Source: GWB2-37-7 sp049684915 | GTDB lineage: Bacteria > Bacillota > Clostridia > Lutisporales > Lutisporaceae | NCBI GenBank assembly: GCA_049684915.1 | Contig: JBAVGO010000044.1 | Location: forward strand, 1-18,854 | DNA length: 18,854 nt | Direction of reading: 5' to 3' | Part shown: piece by piece, positions 7,445-14,189 of the stretch | Numbering within the stretch: position 1 is the stretch's first letter | Layout of the letters: each line of letters begins with the position of its first letter | Notes under the pieces: generated by a model | Told to the model about the DNA's origin: nothing | Seen by the model: only the letters and a program-made list of their open reading frames with translations | Database searches by the model: none | Program-made: the position numbers and the translations under genes

Positions 7445-7473
7445 TTGAATATTAAAAAAAACAATGATATAAT
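7445..7473 (+). promoter_or_regulatory. Sigma-A promoter for the ComEA-like gene
   Basis: TTGAAT (7445-7450), a 17-base spacer and TATAAT (7468-7473), with a TGA extended -10 element at 7465-7467. Transcription would begin near 7480, leaving a very short leader before the GAGGAG ribosome binding site. A TTGACA at 7434-7439 is too far from the -10 to pair with it. Confidence 0.65.
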
Positions 7474-7497
7474 TTCCATGTTGAGGAGATGGTAATT

Positions 7498-8112
7498 TTG
7501 ATTTACTACTGGAAAATTTATAAAATATATATAGTAATTATTCTGTCAATATTGCTTATAATGTGTGGAATTATTTATAAAAACACTGTATATGACACAC
7601 AAGTTGTTCTGAGTGACGAAGAAATTGATATTCTAGAGAAGAAAGAAGAACCTGTTGAGGAAGAAATTGTTACAGAGCTAATTACAGTTTATGTTTGTGG
7701 AAGTGTTAAAACTCCTTCAAATATTACTCTTTCTAAGGATGCTAGAATAGAGGATGCTGTGCGTTTGGCAGGAGGGGCTACGGAGAAAGCAGACTTAAAT
7801 GCTATAAATATGGCACAGAAGCTTTCAGATGCGGATATGATATATGTTCCTGAAAAAGGAGAGACAATAGAAAGTGCAGAAAAAAATACTACAGGAGTAG
7901 TTAGCTCAAAAACGAAGGGTAAGTTAAATATCAATAAAGCCACTATTGTAGAACTGGACGGACTTCCCGGAATTGGGCCTTCTATTGCTAATAAGATAAT
8001 TGAGTATAGAAAAAGCAAGGGCGAATTTAAGTCAATTGAGGAGTTAAATAACGTAAGTGGCATTGGGGATAAAAAATATGATGATATAAAAGGTCTAATA
8101 ACAATAAATTGA
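7498..8112 (+). CDS. ComEA-like SLBB and helix-hairpin-helix DNA-binding protein
   Basis: ComEA proteins bind incoming double-stranded DNA at the outer membrane face during natural transformation. I chose TTG at 7498, 9 bases after GAGGAG (7483-7488); the ATG at 7489 directly abuts that site and cannot use it. The 204-residue product has a membrane segment at about 10-27, an acidic linker (39-60), an SLBB domain at about 61-119 (VYVCGSV to DMIYVPEKGE) and a ComEA-type pair of helix-hairpin-helix motifs at about 141-204, with hairpins LPGIG (156-160) and VSGIG (186-190). No comEB or comEC follows; selD does. It could serve transformation with comEC encoded elsewhere, or bind DNA at the surface for another purpose. 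Confidence 0.9.
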   Translation: MIYYWKIYKIYIVIILSILLIMCGIIYKNTVYDTQVVLSDEEIDILEKKEEPVEEEIVTELITVYVCGSVKTPSNITLSKDARIEDAVRLAGGATEKADLNAINMAQKLSDADMIYVPEKGETIESAEKNTTGVVSSKTKGKLNINKATIVELDGLPGIGPSIANKIIEYRKSKGEFKSIEELNNVSGIGDKKYDDIKGLITIN

Positions 8113-8134
8113 CTATAGTTATACAAATTTTAAC

Positions 8135-8163
8135 TTTAGGCGAAAATATGGATATGTTATAAT
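8135..8163 (+). promoter_or_regulatory. Candidate promoter for the selDAB operon
   Basis: A perfect TATAAT at 8158-8163 with a TGT extended -10 element (8155-8157). The -35 at 17-base spacing is poor (TTTAGG, 8135-8140). The predicted start near 8170 falls within the left arm of the following inverted repeat. Confidence 0.5.
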
Positions 8164-8199
8164 GATAGACAGTAAAGAATAATGTGTCTATCATTTTTT
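8161..8199 (+). terminator. Terminator-like inverted repeat between the ComEA-like gene and selD
   Basis: The 11-bp arms AATGATAGACA (8161-8171) and TGTCTATCATT (8185-8195) enclose a 13-base loop, and the right arm runs into six Ts. It would stop transcripts arriving from the ComEA-like gene. The left arm overlaps the end of the candidate selD -10 box, so RNA started there could not form the full stem; a role as an operator is also possible. Confidence 0.6.
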
Positions 8200-8218
8200 A
8201 TAGAAAGGAGGCAGTATT

Positions 8219-9262
8219 ATGGATAAACAAAATATACGTCTTACACAAATGACTAAGACCTCCGGTTGAGCTGCTAAAATAGGTCCTGAGACCTTGGCAC
8301 AGGTTCTGTGCCATTTACCAAAATTTGAGGATGAAAATTTAATTGTAGGGATAGATACCTCTGATGATGCTGCGGTATACAAAATCGACGAAAAGAGGGG
8401 GGTTATATTAACCTTAGACTTCTTTACTCCAGTTGTTGATGATCCATATACTTTCGGACAGATAGCTGCGGCAAACTCTTTAAGTGATGTTTATGCTATG
8501 GGTGGCAAGCCTATTACTGCTATGAATATAGTATGCTTTCCAAATTGTCTGCCACTTGATATCTTGACTAAGATTCTAAAAGGTGGCGCTGACAAGGTAA
8601 TGGAGGCAGGAGCAATAGTTGTCGGAGGACATTCTGTAGAGGATGATGAGCCTAAGTTTGGTCTATCTGTAATGGGTATGGTAGATATAGATAAAATAAC
8701 TGCCAATTCAGGTGCAAAGCCTGGTGATTTATTGATATTAACTAAGCCCTTGGGACTTGGCATAATAAATACCGCAGTTAAAGCAGATGTGGCGTCAAAG
8801 GAAGCAGCTGCAAAAGCTATAGAGACTATGGCTTATCTTAATAGGGATGCTTCAAATGCTGCCGCAAAGGTAGGAATAAACGCATGTACTGATATAACTG
8901 GCTTTGGATTACTTGGTCACGCATATGAAATGGCAGAGGGAAGCAATACCACTATAGAAATATGGTCCGATCTGCTGCCTATTATAAGAGAAAGTATCGA
9001 GCTTGCAAAGGATGGAATTATACCTGCTGGTGCCTACAATAATAGAAAACACCTTGATGGTAAGGTGTTATTTAAGAACAAACCAGCTCAATATCTGGAG
9101 GATATAATGTTTGACCCACAGACTTCCGGAGGATTACTTTTCGCAGTGCCAAAGACAAAGGCAGATGAGCTATTGCAACTGTTATTGGAGAACAATAAGA
9201 CAGAGTGTGCTATAGTTGGGGAAGTAAAAGAAAAGACAGATTATCCTATAGAAATATTATGA
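8219..9262 (+). CDS. selD: Selenide, water dikinase (selenoprotein with Sec17)
   Basis: Makes selenophosphate, the selenium donor for Sec-tRNA, from selenide and ATP. The true gene starts at ATG 8219, 7 bases after AAAGGAGG, and reads through an in-frame TGA at 8267-8269. The first 25 codons encode MDKQNIRLTQMTKTSG-U-AAK and so on, which places Sec at 17 and Lys at 20, exactly where E. coli SelD has its catalytic Cys17 and Lys20. The full product has 347 residues, normal for the family; taking TTG 8294 as start would remove the active site. Further motifs are VGIDTSDDAAVY (ATP/Mg binding), DFFTPVVDDPY, NSLSDVYAMGG and VGGHSVEDDEPKFGL. Two hairpins just after the TGA can act as the SECIS signal. 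It heads the selD-selA-selB operon, so the product is needed to make itself. Confidence 0.96.
8267..8269 (+). other. In-frame TGA recoded as selenocysteine
   Basis: This TGA sits at codon 17 of selD in the context SG-U-AAK, the known catalytic site of selenide water dikinase. The reading frame is open and conserved on both sides, and selA and selB lie directly downstream. Confidence 0.95.
8281..8312 (+). promoter_or_regulatory. Bacterial SECIS: two tandem hairpins after the Sec codon
   Basis: Hairpin 1 is AGGTC-CTGA-GACCT (8281-8294). Hairpin 2 is GGCACAG-GTT-CTGTGCC (8296-8312), a perfect 7-bp stem with a three-base loop starting with G. The two are one base apart. The loop of hairpin 2 begins 33 bases after the TGA and that of hairpin 1 begins 16 bases after it, both within the usual range for bacterial SECIS elements. 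The loop G favours hairpin 2 as the SelB-binding element. Confidence 0.75.
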
Positions 9263-9280
9263 TTTCTTAAAGGAGGAAAA

Positions 9281-10732
9281 ATGAACATAAGACAACAAAT
9301 ATTAAGCAGTATTCCTGCTGTTGATGAGTTGCTAAAGCATAAGAAAATAGAAAATCAAATTTCAAAATACCCAAGAAGCATTGTAGTTGACAGTATTCGT
9401 GAATATTTGAGTCAATATAGACAGTATATATTAAGCTTAGGTGATGATGAGCTTACAAAGCTTAACACTTCATCAGAAGTCTTAATAGATGGAATCATAG
9501 CAGGTGTTCATAAGACAATGAGCAATAAGCTAAAAAATGTAGTAAATGCCACAGGAGTTGTAATTCACACAAATCTGGGAAGAGCTGCATTAACAGAAAG
9601 TGCAAAGGAAAACCTTTGGAGCATTGCCTGTAGATACTCTAATCTTGAGTATGACCTAGAAAGCGGGAACAGAGGTTCAAGATATAGTCATGTTGAAGAG
9701 TTGATATGTAAGCTTACTGGAGCAGAAGCTGCTATGGCTGTAAATAACAATGCTGCTGCTGTTATGCTGGTTTTAAGTACCCTAGCTAAGGGCAAGGAGG
9801 TCATTGTATCTAGGGGACAGCTAGTGGAAATAGGTGGTTCCTTTAGGGTGCCTGATGTTATGGCACAAAGCGGAGCTACACTTAGAGAGATAGGCACTAC
9901 AAACAAAACTCATCTTTGGGATTATGAAAATGTAGTAAATGAGCACACTGCTGCATTGATGAAGGTACATACCAGTAATTTTAAGATTCTTGGTTTTACC
10001 GAGGAAGTAGAATCAGAAGAGCTTGTAGAGCTGGGGAGAAAGTTCAATCTTCCTGTTATAGAGGATTTGGGCAGTGGAGTGCTGCTTGACCTGCAAAAAT
10101 ATGGCTTGCCCTATGAGCCTACAGTGCAAAGTGCTGTCAAGGCAGGTATGGATGTAGTTACCTTTAGTGGCGATAAAATGCTGGGAGGGCCTCAGGCGGG
10201 TATTATTGTAGGTAAGAAGGAGTACATAGATAGAATGAGGAAAAATCAGCTTACCAGAGCCTTTAGAATTGATAAGCTAACCTTGGCGGCACTTGAGTCT
10301 ACCCTGATGTTATATTTGGATGAACAAACCGCAATTAGGGAGATACCAGTCTTAAGGATGCTTACTATAAGCTGTGAAGAGCTGCAAAAAAAGGCGAAGA
10401 AGCTTTACAATAAGTTGATGAGAAGACTGGGAAATAAATGCAGTATAGCTATCATTGACGAATACTCTGAAGTAGGAGGAGGCTCAATGCCCTTGCATAA
10501 GCTACCTACTAAAGCAGTGGCAATTACATCAACAGTTAGCTCTGTTGATGCTCTTGAAAAGGAAATAAGAGGCTACAAGACACCTATCATTGCACGAATA
10601 AGCAAGGAAAGACTTATTTTTGATATAAGAACTGTTTTTGATGATGAGCTTGATTATATTGTTGATGCTTTGGAATATGCATTGGATTTACAAGGATCTA
10701 TTAAGCTCAGAGAAAGCGGGGATATTGTTTGA
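9281..10732 (+). CDS. selA: L-seryl-tRNA(Sec) selenium transferase
   Basis: PLP enzyme that converts Ser-tRNA(Sec) to Sec-tRNA(Sec) using selenophosphate; the known bacterial form is a large homodecamer. The protein has 483 residues, slightly longer than the usual 460-470. The N-terminal helical domain (1-80) is followed by NATGVVIHTNLGRA (89-102), the RGSRYSHVE loop near 131, NNNAAAVML (155-163) and the PLP lysine Lys299 in SGDKMLGGPQAG. The ATG lies 7 bases after AAAGGAGG, 18 bases behind selD, and the stop overlaps the selB start by four bases, so the three genes form one operon. Confidence 0.97.
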   Translation: MNIRQQILSSIPAVDELLKHKKIENQISKYPRSIVVDSIREYLSQYRQYILSLGDDELTKLNTSSEVLIDGIIAGVHKTMSNKLKNVVNATGVVIHTNLGRAALTESAKENLWSIACRYSNLEYDLESGNRGSRYSHVEELICKLTGAEAAMAVNNNAAAVMLVLSTLAKGKEVIVSRGQLVEIGGSFRVPDVMAQSGATLREIGTTNKTHLWDYENVVNEHTAALMKVHTSNFKILGFTEEVESEELVELGRKFNLPVIEDLGSGVLLDLQKYGLPYEPTVQSAVKAGMDVVTFSGDKMLGGPQAGIIVGKKEYIDRMRKNQLTRAFRIDKLTLAALESTLMLYLDEQTAIREIPVLRMLTISCEELQKKAKKLYNKLMRRLGNKCSIAIIDEYSEVGGGSMPLHKLPTKAVAITSTVSSVDALEKEIRGYKTPIIARISKERLIFDIRTVFDDELDYIVDALEYALDLQGSIKLRESGDIV

Positions 10733-12639
10733 AGAATATAATAATTGGAACAGCAGGACATATTGATCATGGAAAGACAACGCTTATTAAAGCTTTGACT
10801 GGACGCGATACAGATAGATTGAAAGAGGAAAAGGAACGTGGTATTTCTATTGATTTAGGCTTTACTTACTTTGATTTACCTAGCGGAAAAAGAGCAGGAA
10901 TAATAGATGTACCGGGTCATGAAAGGTTTATTAAGAATATGCTGGCCGGCATAAGCGGCATAGATGTGGTTTTATTAGTTATTGCAGCTGACGAGGGAGT
11001 TATGCCACAGACAAGGGAGCATCTAAACATTCTAAAGCTTTTACAGGTTAAGCGAGGAATAATAGTTTTAACCAAAATAGATGTGATAGACAAGGAATGG
11101 CTTGATATGATAACCGAGCAAATAGAGCAAGAGATAGAAGACACCTTCCTAGATCATGCACCAATAATACCTGTATCTTCAGTTACAGGTATGGGTCTTA
11201 AGGAGCTGATAGAAGTTATTGATAAGCTTACTGAAACTGTGGAAGATAGAGACACAGTATCGGCGTTTAGACTGCCTATAGACCGTGTTTTTACGGTTGC
11301 AGGCTTTGGAACAGTAGTAACCGGTACTCTTATATCAGGTAGTATTAAGGAAGGAGATAAGGTAGAAATATATCCTGCAAAGCTTGAAAGCAGAATACGC
11401 TCTATACAGGTTCATGAGAAAAGTGTAAATGAAGCTCATGCTGGTCAGAGAGTGGCTGTTAATATAGCTGGCATAAAGGTTGATGAAGTAAATAGAGGAG
11501 ACGTGGTTGCAAAGGTGGATACTTTGGAGCCTACTATGATGGTAGATGCCAGACTAGAAATGCTGGAGGATGCTACTATGACAGTAGATAACAGAGATAG
11601 ACTGCGTTTGTATCAGGGCACCTCTGAGGTAATGTGCAGGGTTGTTCTTTTGGATAGAGAAGAATTAAAGCCTGGACAAAGCACTTTTGTACAACTGCGT
11701 CTTGAAGAAGAAATTGTTTGTCAAAAAGGTGATCGCTTTGTTATCAGATTTTATTCTCCTATGCTTACTATAGCTGGAGGGACAATACTTGACCCCAATC
11801 CTCCAAAAAGGAAACGTTTTAAGGAAGATGTAATAGAAGAGCTAAGCATAAAGGAAAAGGGGGCTCCAGAGGAGCTTGTAGAGCAGTACCTGCTGCAAAA
11901 CAGTGAAAAATTTCTTGAAAAAAAACAGCTTATAAAACACCTGGGGAATATGGATATTGAGAGCTTTGATAATATAATAGATAGTTTGAAAAATAAGGGT
12001 TTGATTGAAGAGTTTAAGCTAACAGAGGAAAGCTACCTTGCTCATAAGAAATTTTTAAATGTTGTAGGAGAAGAGCTGAATAAAATATTAACTCAATTTC
12101 ATGCTAAAAATCCTCTAAAGAGTGGAATGTCAAAAGAGGAAATAAAATCAAGGTTGTTTGAAGGGGTAAAGCCTAAGATATCTGATGTTATTTTCAATTA
12201 TTATGAAAAAGAAGGCTATATAAAAGTAGAAAGTCAATTTTTGTCCAAGCAGGATTTTAAGATTGCTTTTACCGAGGTACAATGCAAAATAAGAGATATG
12301 CTCCTAAGTAAGCTGAGTGCAAATAAATATAATCCTCCCAAGCTTACGGATATATTGAATGAAGTGAAATATGACAAAAATCAAGTACAAATGGTTTATA
12401 ATGCTCTTATTGATATGGGATATTTGATTAGGCTGGAAGAGGATATCACCTTTGTTCAAGAAGCTTATAGTGAAGCAATCTCATTAGTTAAGAACTATAT
12501 AGCTAAAAATGGAGCTATTCAATTAGGACAGTTCAGGGATTTGCTGGGAACCAGCAGAAAGTATGCAATGGCTTTGCTAGATAGCTTTGATCAGATAAAA
12601 GTAACAAAGCGAGTAGAAGATAAAAGGATTTTATACTAG
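10729..12639 (+). CDS. selB: Selenocysteine-specific elongation factor SelB
   Basis: GTPase that carries Sec-tRNA(Sec) to the ribosome and binds the SECIS hairpin so that UGA is read as selenocysteine. The protein has 636 residues, typical. The EF-Tu-like part has GHIDHGKT at 10-17, DVPGHE at 60-65 and TKID at 115-118, then beta-barrel domains to about 360. The winged-helix repeats that bind the SECIS RNA fill about 380-636. The start is TTG at 10729, overlapping the selA stop as TTGA, with only a weak purine-rich AGCGGGG upstream, so translation is probably coupled to selA. No tRNA-Sec gene follows; a terminator lies 65 bases downstream. Confidence 0.97.
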   Translation: MKNIIIGTAGHIDHGKTTLIKALTGRDTDRLKEEKERGISIDLGFTYFDLPSGKRAGIIDVPGHERFIKNMLAGISGIDVVLLVIAADEGVMPQTREHLNILKLLQVKRGIIVLTKIDVIDKEWLDMITEQIEQEIEDTFLDHAPIIPVSSVTGMGLKELIEVIDKLTETVEDRDTVSAFRLPIDRVFTVAGFGTVVTGTLISGSIKEGDKVEIYPAKLESRIRSIQVHEKSVNEAHAGQRVAVNIAGIKVDEVNRGDVVAKVDTLEPTMMVDARLEMLEDATMTVDNRDRLRLYQGTSEVMCRVVLLDREELKPGQSTFVQLRLEEEIVCQKGDRFVIRFYSPMLTIAGGTILDPNPPKRKRFKEDVIEELSIKEKGAPEELVEQYLLQNSEKFLEKKQLIKHLGNMDIESFDNIIDSLKNKGLIEEFKLTEESYLAHKKFLNVVGEELNKILTQFHAKNPLKSGMSKEEIKSRLFEGVKPKISDVIFNYYEKEGYIKVESQFLSKQDFKIAFTEVQCKIRDMLLSKLSANKYNPPKLTDILNEVKYDKNQVQMVYNALIDMGYLIRLEEDITFVQEAYSEAISLVKNYIAKNGAIQLGQFRDLLGTSRKYAMALLDSFDQIKVTKRVEDKRILY

Positions 12640-12692
12640 AATAGCATTTTTAAGCCTTTACTTTATGTGGAGACTTTTAGATAAGCTTGATA

Positions 12693-12742
12693 TCGACTAA
12701 CAAAAAAATCTCTCCAATTGGAGAGATTTTTATATTAGTCGA
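12693..12742. terminator. Two-tier bidirectional terminator between selB and the secreted orphan
   Basis: The core is a perfect 28-base palindrome (12704-12731, ATCTCTCC/GGAGAGAT with A/T tails). Outer arms TCGACTAA (12693-12700) and TTAGTCGA (12735-12742) extend the stem past a small internal loop. The right outer arm encodes the last residues and stop of the - strand gene, so the two convergent genes share this element. Confidence 0.88.
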
Positions 12743-12971
12743 TTAGTATGTATCTTGAACGCGTTTGTACTGAAGGATCAATAAAATGAACTTCGTTTCT
12801 TGTATATAACTCTACAGTAAAGATAACAGAGTCACCTAATTGATATCTGCCACCAGCTTTTGTTGTGGTAATTTTATATTCGTTAGATCCTGATTGAGCA
12901 TCTGCGAATACTACAGTACTTGATAGAACAACAATAAATATCAATATAAAACATGTCCATCTCTTAAACAT
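12735..12971 (-). CDS. Small secreted protein of unknown function
   Basis: I do not recognise a family. The start is the ATG at 12971, six bases after the strong AGGAGGTG at 12985-12978; the in-frame GTG at 12980 is part of that site. The product has 78 residues. Positions 1-23 form a clear signal peptide (basic MFKRW, hydrophobic core, VFA before the likely cut), and the lack of a C-terminal Cys motif argues against a lipoprotein. The mature part, about 55 residues, has no Cys and shows a strand-like stretch (YQLGDSVIFTVELYT) resembling the first strands of an Ig-like or macroglobulin-like domain. It could be a small folded domain or the leftover N-terminus of a longer protein. It is transcribed from a sigma-54 type promoter and lies divergent from a sigma-54 activator, which is the best clue to its control. 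Confidence 0.8.
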   Translation of the reverse strand: MFKRWTCFILIFIVVLSSTVVFADAQSGSNEYKITTTKAGGRYQLGDSVIFTVELYTRNEVHFIDPSVQTRSRYILID

Positions 12972-13013
12972 AAATGGCACCTCCTAGATTTATGATGTAT
13001 TAACATTTATATA

Positions 13014-13029
13014 TGCAATTATCTTGCCA
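13014..13029 (-). promoter_or_regulatory. Sigma-54 (-24/-12) promoter for the secreted orphan
   Basis: On the - strand the sequence is TGGCAAGATAATTGCA: -24 element TGGCAAG, four bases, -12 element TTGCA. GG (13028-13027) and GC (13016-13015) are exactly ten bases apart, as the family requires. Only the C of TGGCAC differs from the consensus. The predicted start near 13003 gives a leader of about 32 bases containing AGGAGGTG. The facing gene is a sigma-54 activator. Confidence 0.8.
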
Positions 13030-13056
13030 AAGTCACTAAAGTTATATGAAATGATA

Positions 13057-13093
13057 CATAAGTCCTAAGTGATGTACTTAAATAGGACTTATG
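13057..13093. promoter_or_regulatory. Inverted repeat, likely activator (enhancer) site
   Basis: CATAAGTCCTA (13057-13067) and TAGGACTTATG (13083-13093) are perfect 11-base arms separated by 15 bases. The arm centres are 26 bases apart. The repeat lies about 54 to 90 bases upstream of the predicted sigma-54 start and before the activator gene's own promoter. No T tract follows, so it is not terminator-like. It is a natural candidate for the binding site of the activator encoded at 13218. Confidence 0.6.
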
Positions 13094-13130
13094 ACCTATT
13101 AATACATGGCAAAGTTTAGCATAAATTATC

Positions 13131-13159
13131 TTTTATTAGCTTTTTCATTATGTTATAAT
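13131..13159 (+). promoter_or_regulatory. Candidate promoter for the sigma-54 activator gene
   Basis: TATAAT at 13154-13159 carries a TGT extended -10 element (13151-13153). The -35 at 17 bases is weak (TTTTAT, 13131-13136). A small hairpin, TTTATAC-GGTT-GTATAAA (13168-13185), would lie at the start of the leader. Confidence 0.5.
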
Positions 13160-13217
13160 TAATATGATTTATACGGTTGTATAAAATTTATAAATTTATA
13201 TAGAATGGAGCGTTTAT

Positions 13218-14159
13218 ATGAAACAGAACTCACTATTTCAAAACTTTAATATCGTAGGTGATTATATTGGCGAGTATCTGGAAAAGTATAAAAGCTTGCT
13301 AAAGCTTGATTCAACAGTCCTTGTTACAGGAGAGACCGGCACAGGCAAGGAGCTTATAGCCCGTTGGATTCACTTTATGGATGAGGAAAGAAAGGAGAGG
13401 CCTTTTGTAAAAATCACTATACCCAACATCGGAGAGAATATTTTTGAAAGTGAAGTATTTGGATATGAAAAGGGAGCCTTTACAGGAGCGATTTCATCTA
13501 AAAAGGGACTTATAGAAGTAGCAGAAAACGGTACAGTTTTCTTGGATGAAATTGAAAATGCCTCAACTTCTATACAAAGTAAGATGTTGCAGCTTTTGGA
13601 AGAACGGATATATCGAAAAGTAGGCGGAACAGAGTATAGGAATACTGAAGCAAGGTTTATAATTGCAACAAATGTGGATTTATATGAAGAAGTAAAAAAA
13701 GGTCGTTTCAGAAGCGATTTATATTATCGATTAGCTGTGCTTGATATACGATTGCCATCCTTACGAGAAAGAAAAGGGGATATTTTGGACATTGCAAATT
13801 ACTACATTGAAAGCTTCAATGTAAAATTCAAAAAGAAGATAAAACCTTTTAACCTCACTCAATTAGATGATTTGCTTGCTTATGATTGGGCAGGCAATGT
13901 TAGAGAGTTAAGAAACTTTATAGAAAAAAGCATGGTTTTTGCAGAGACTGATACACTTGATTTATCAGAACTGAAAGGAAGAAGCTCAACACTGGCTTTA
14001 GAAGAAGGCAGCTATAAAACATATATGAACAGTATTGAAAAAGAATACTTGGAGAAAGTATACAAACAAGAAAATAGCAAAGTTGAGGCTGTTGCGGAAG
14101 CTATAGAAATGTCTATACCTTTTGTATATAAGAAGTTGAAGGAATACGATATTAAATAG
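13218..14159 (+). CDS. Sigma-54-dependent transcriptional activator lacking a sensor domain
   Basis: AAA+ enhancer-binding protein that remodels sigma-54 RNA polymerase. The protein has 313 residues. Walker A GETGTGKE is at 38-45, the sigma-54-contacting GAFTGA loop at 86-91, Walker B VFLDE at 107-111, sensor I around Thr151-Asn152, arginine-finger candidates Arg163 and Arg165 in GRFRSDLYYRL, and sensor II Arg229 in WAGNVRELRNF. A short Fis-like HTH ends the protein (about 285-313, VEAVAEAIEMSIPFVYKKLKEYDI). The N-terminal receiver, PAS or GAF domain found in most relatives is absent, as in PspF and HrpR/S, so regulation probably comes from a partner protein or from expression level. A TGGAG ribosome binding site stands 7 bases before the ATG. 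The adjacent -24/-12 promoter and inverted repeat point to the divergent secreted orphan as a target. Confidence 0.93.
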   Translation: MKQNSLFQNFNIVGDYIGEYLEKYKSLLKLDSTVLVTGETGTGKELIARWIHFMDEERKERPFVKITIPNIGENIFESEVFGYEKGAFTGAISSKKGLIEVAENGTVFLDEIENASTSIQSKMLQLLEERIYRKVGGTEYRNTEARFIIATNVDLYEEVKKGRFRSDLYYRLAVLDIRLPSLRERKGDILDIANYYIESFNVKFKKKIKPFNLTQLDDLLAYDWAGNVRELRNFIEKSMVFAETDTLDLSELKGRSSTLALEEGSYKTYMNSIEKEYLEKVYKQENSKVEAVAEAIEMSIPFVYKKLKEYDIK

Positions 14160-14189
14160 AACATGACATCATATGATGCCATGCTCTAT
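14156..14189. terminator. Bidirectional terminator between the activator and cyclase genes
   Basis: An imperfect 34-base palindrome: ATAGA, CATG and CATCAT pair with ATGATG, CATG and TCTAT, with two A/C mismatches. T-rich sequence follows on the + strand (TATTTTTG). It begins in the activator's stop codon and includes the stop codon of the convergent cyclase gene. Confidence 0.75.

Noticed and set aside
7489..7497. ATG at 7489 as the start of the ComEA-like protein
   Set aside because: It directly abuts GAGGAG with no spacer; TTG 7498 has a 9-base spacing in the same frame.
7689..8126. Open frame of 145 codons opposite the ComEA-like gene
   Set aside because: It lies wholly antisense to recognisable SLBB and HhH domains and resembles no protein I know.
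8294..9262. selD read as a 322-residue gene starting at TTG 8294, or as a pseudogene broken by TGA
   Set aside because: The TGA sits at the known Sec/Cys17 position, the frame is conserved on both sides, a good ribosome binding site precedes ATG 8219, and selA and selB follow.
12640..12692. A tRNA-Sec (selC) gene after selB
   Set aside because: The gap to the terminator is only about 50 bases, too short for the roughly 90-100 base tRNA, and shows no acceptor or T-arm pattern.
12972..12980. GTG at 12980 as start of the secreted protein
   Set aside because: That GTG is part of the AGGAGGTG ribosome binding site; the ATG at 12971 has correct spacing and gives a cleaner signal peptide.
13057..13093. 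The inverted repeat in the divergent gap as a terminator
   Set aside because: The loop is 15 bases and no T tract follows on either strand, and no gene ends there.
13107..13121. A second -24/-12 promoter on the + strand (TGGCAAAGTTTAGCA) for the activator gene
   Set aside because: GG and GC are nine bases apart rather than ten, and the TTGC element is degenerate; the extended -10 at 13151-13159 is a better start.
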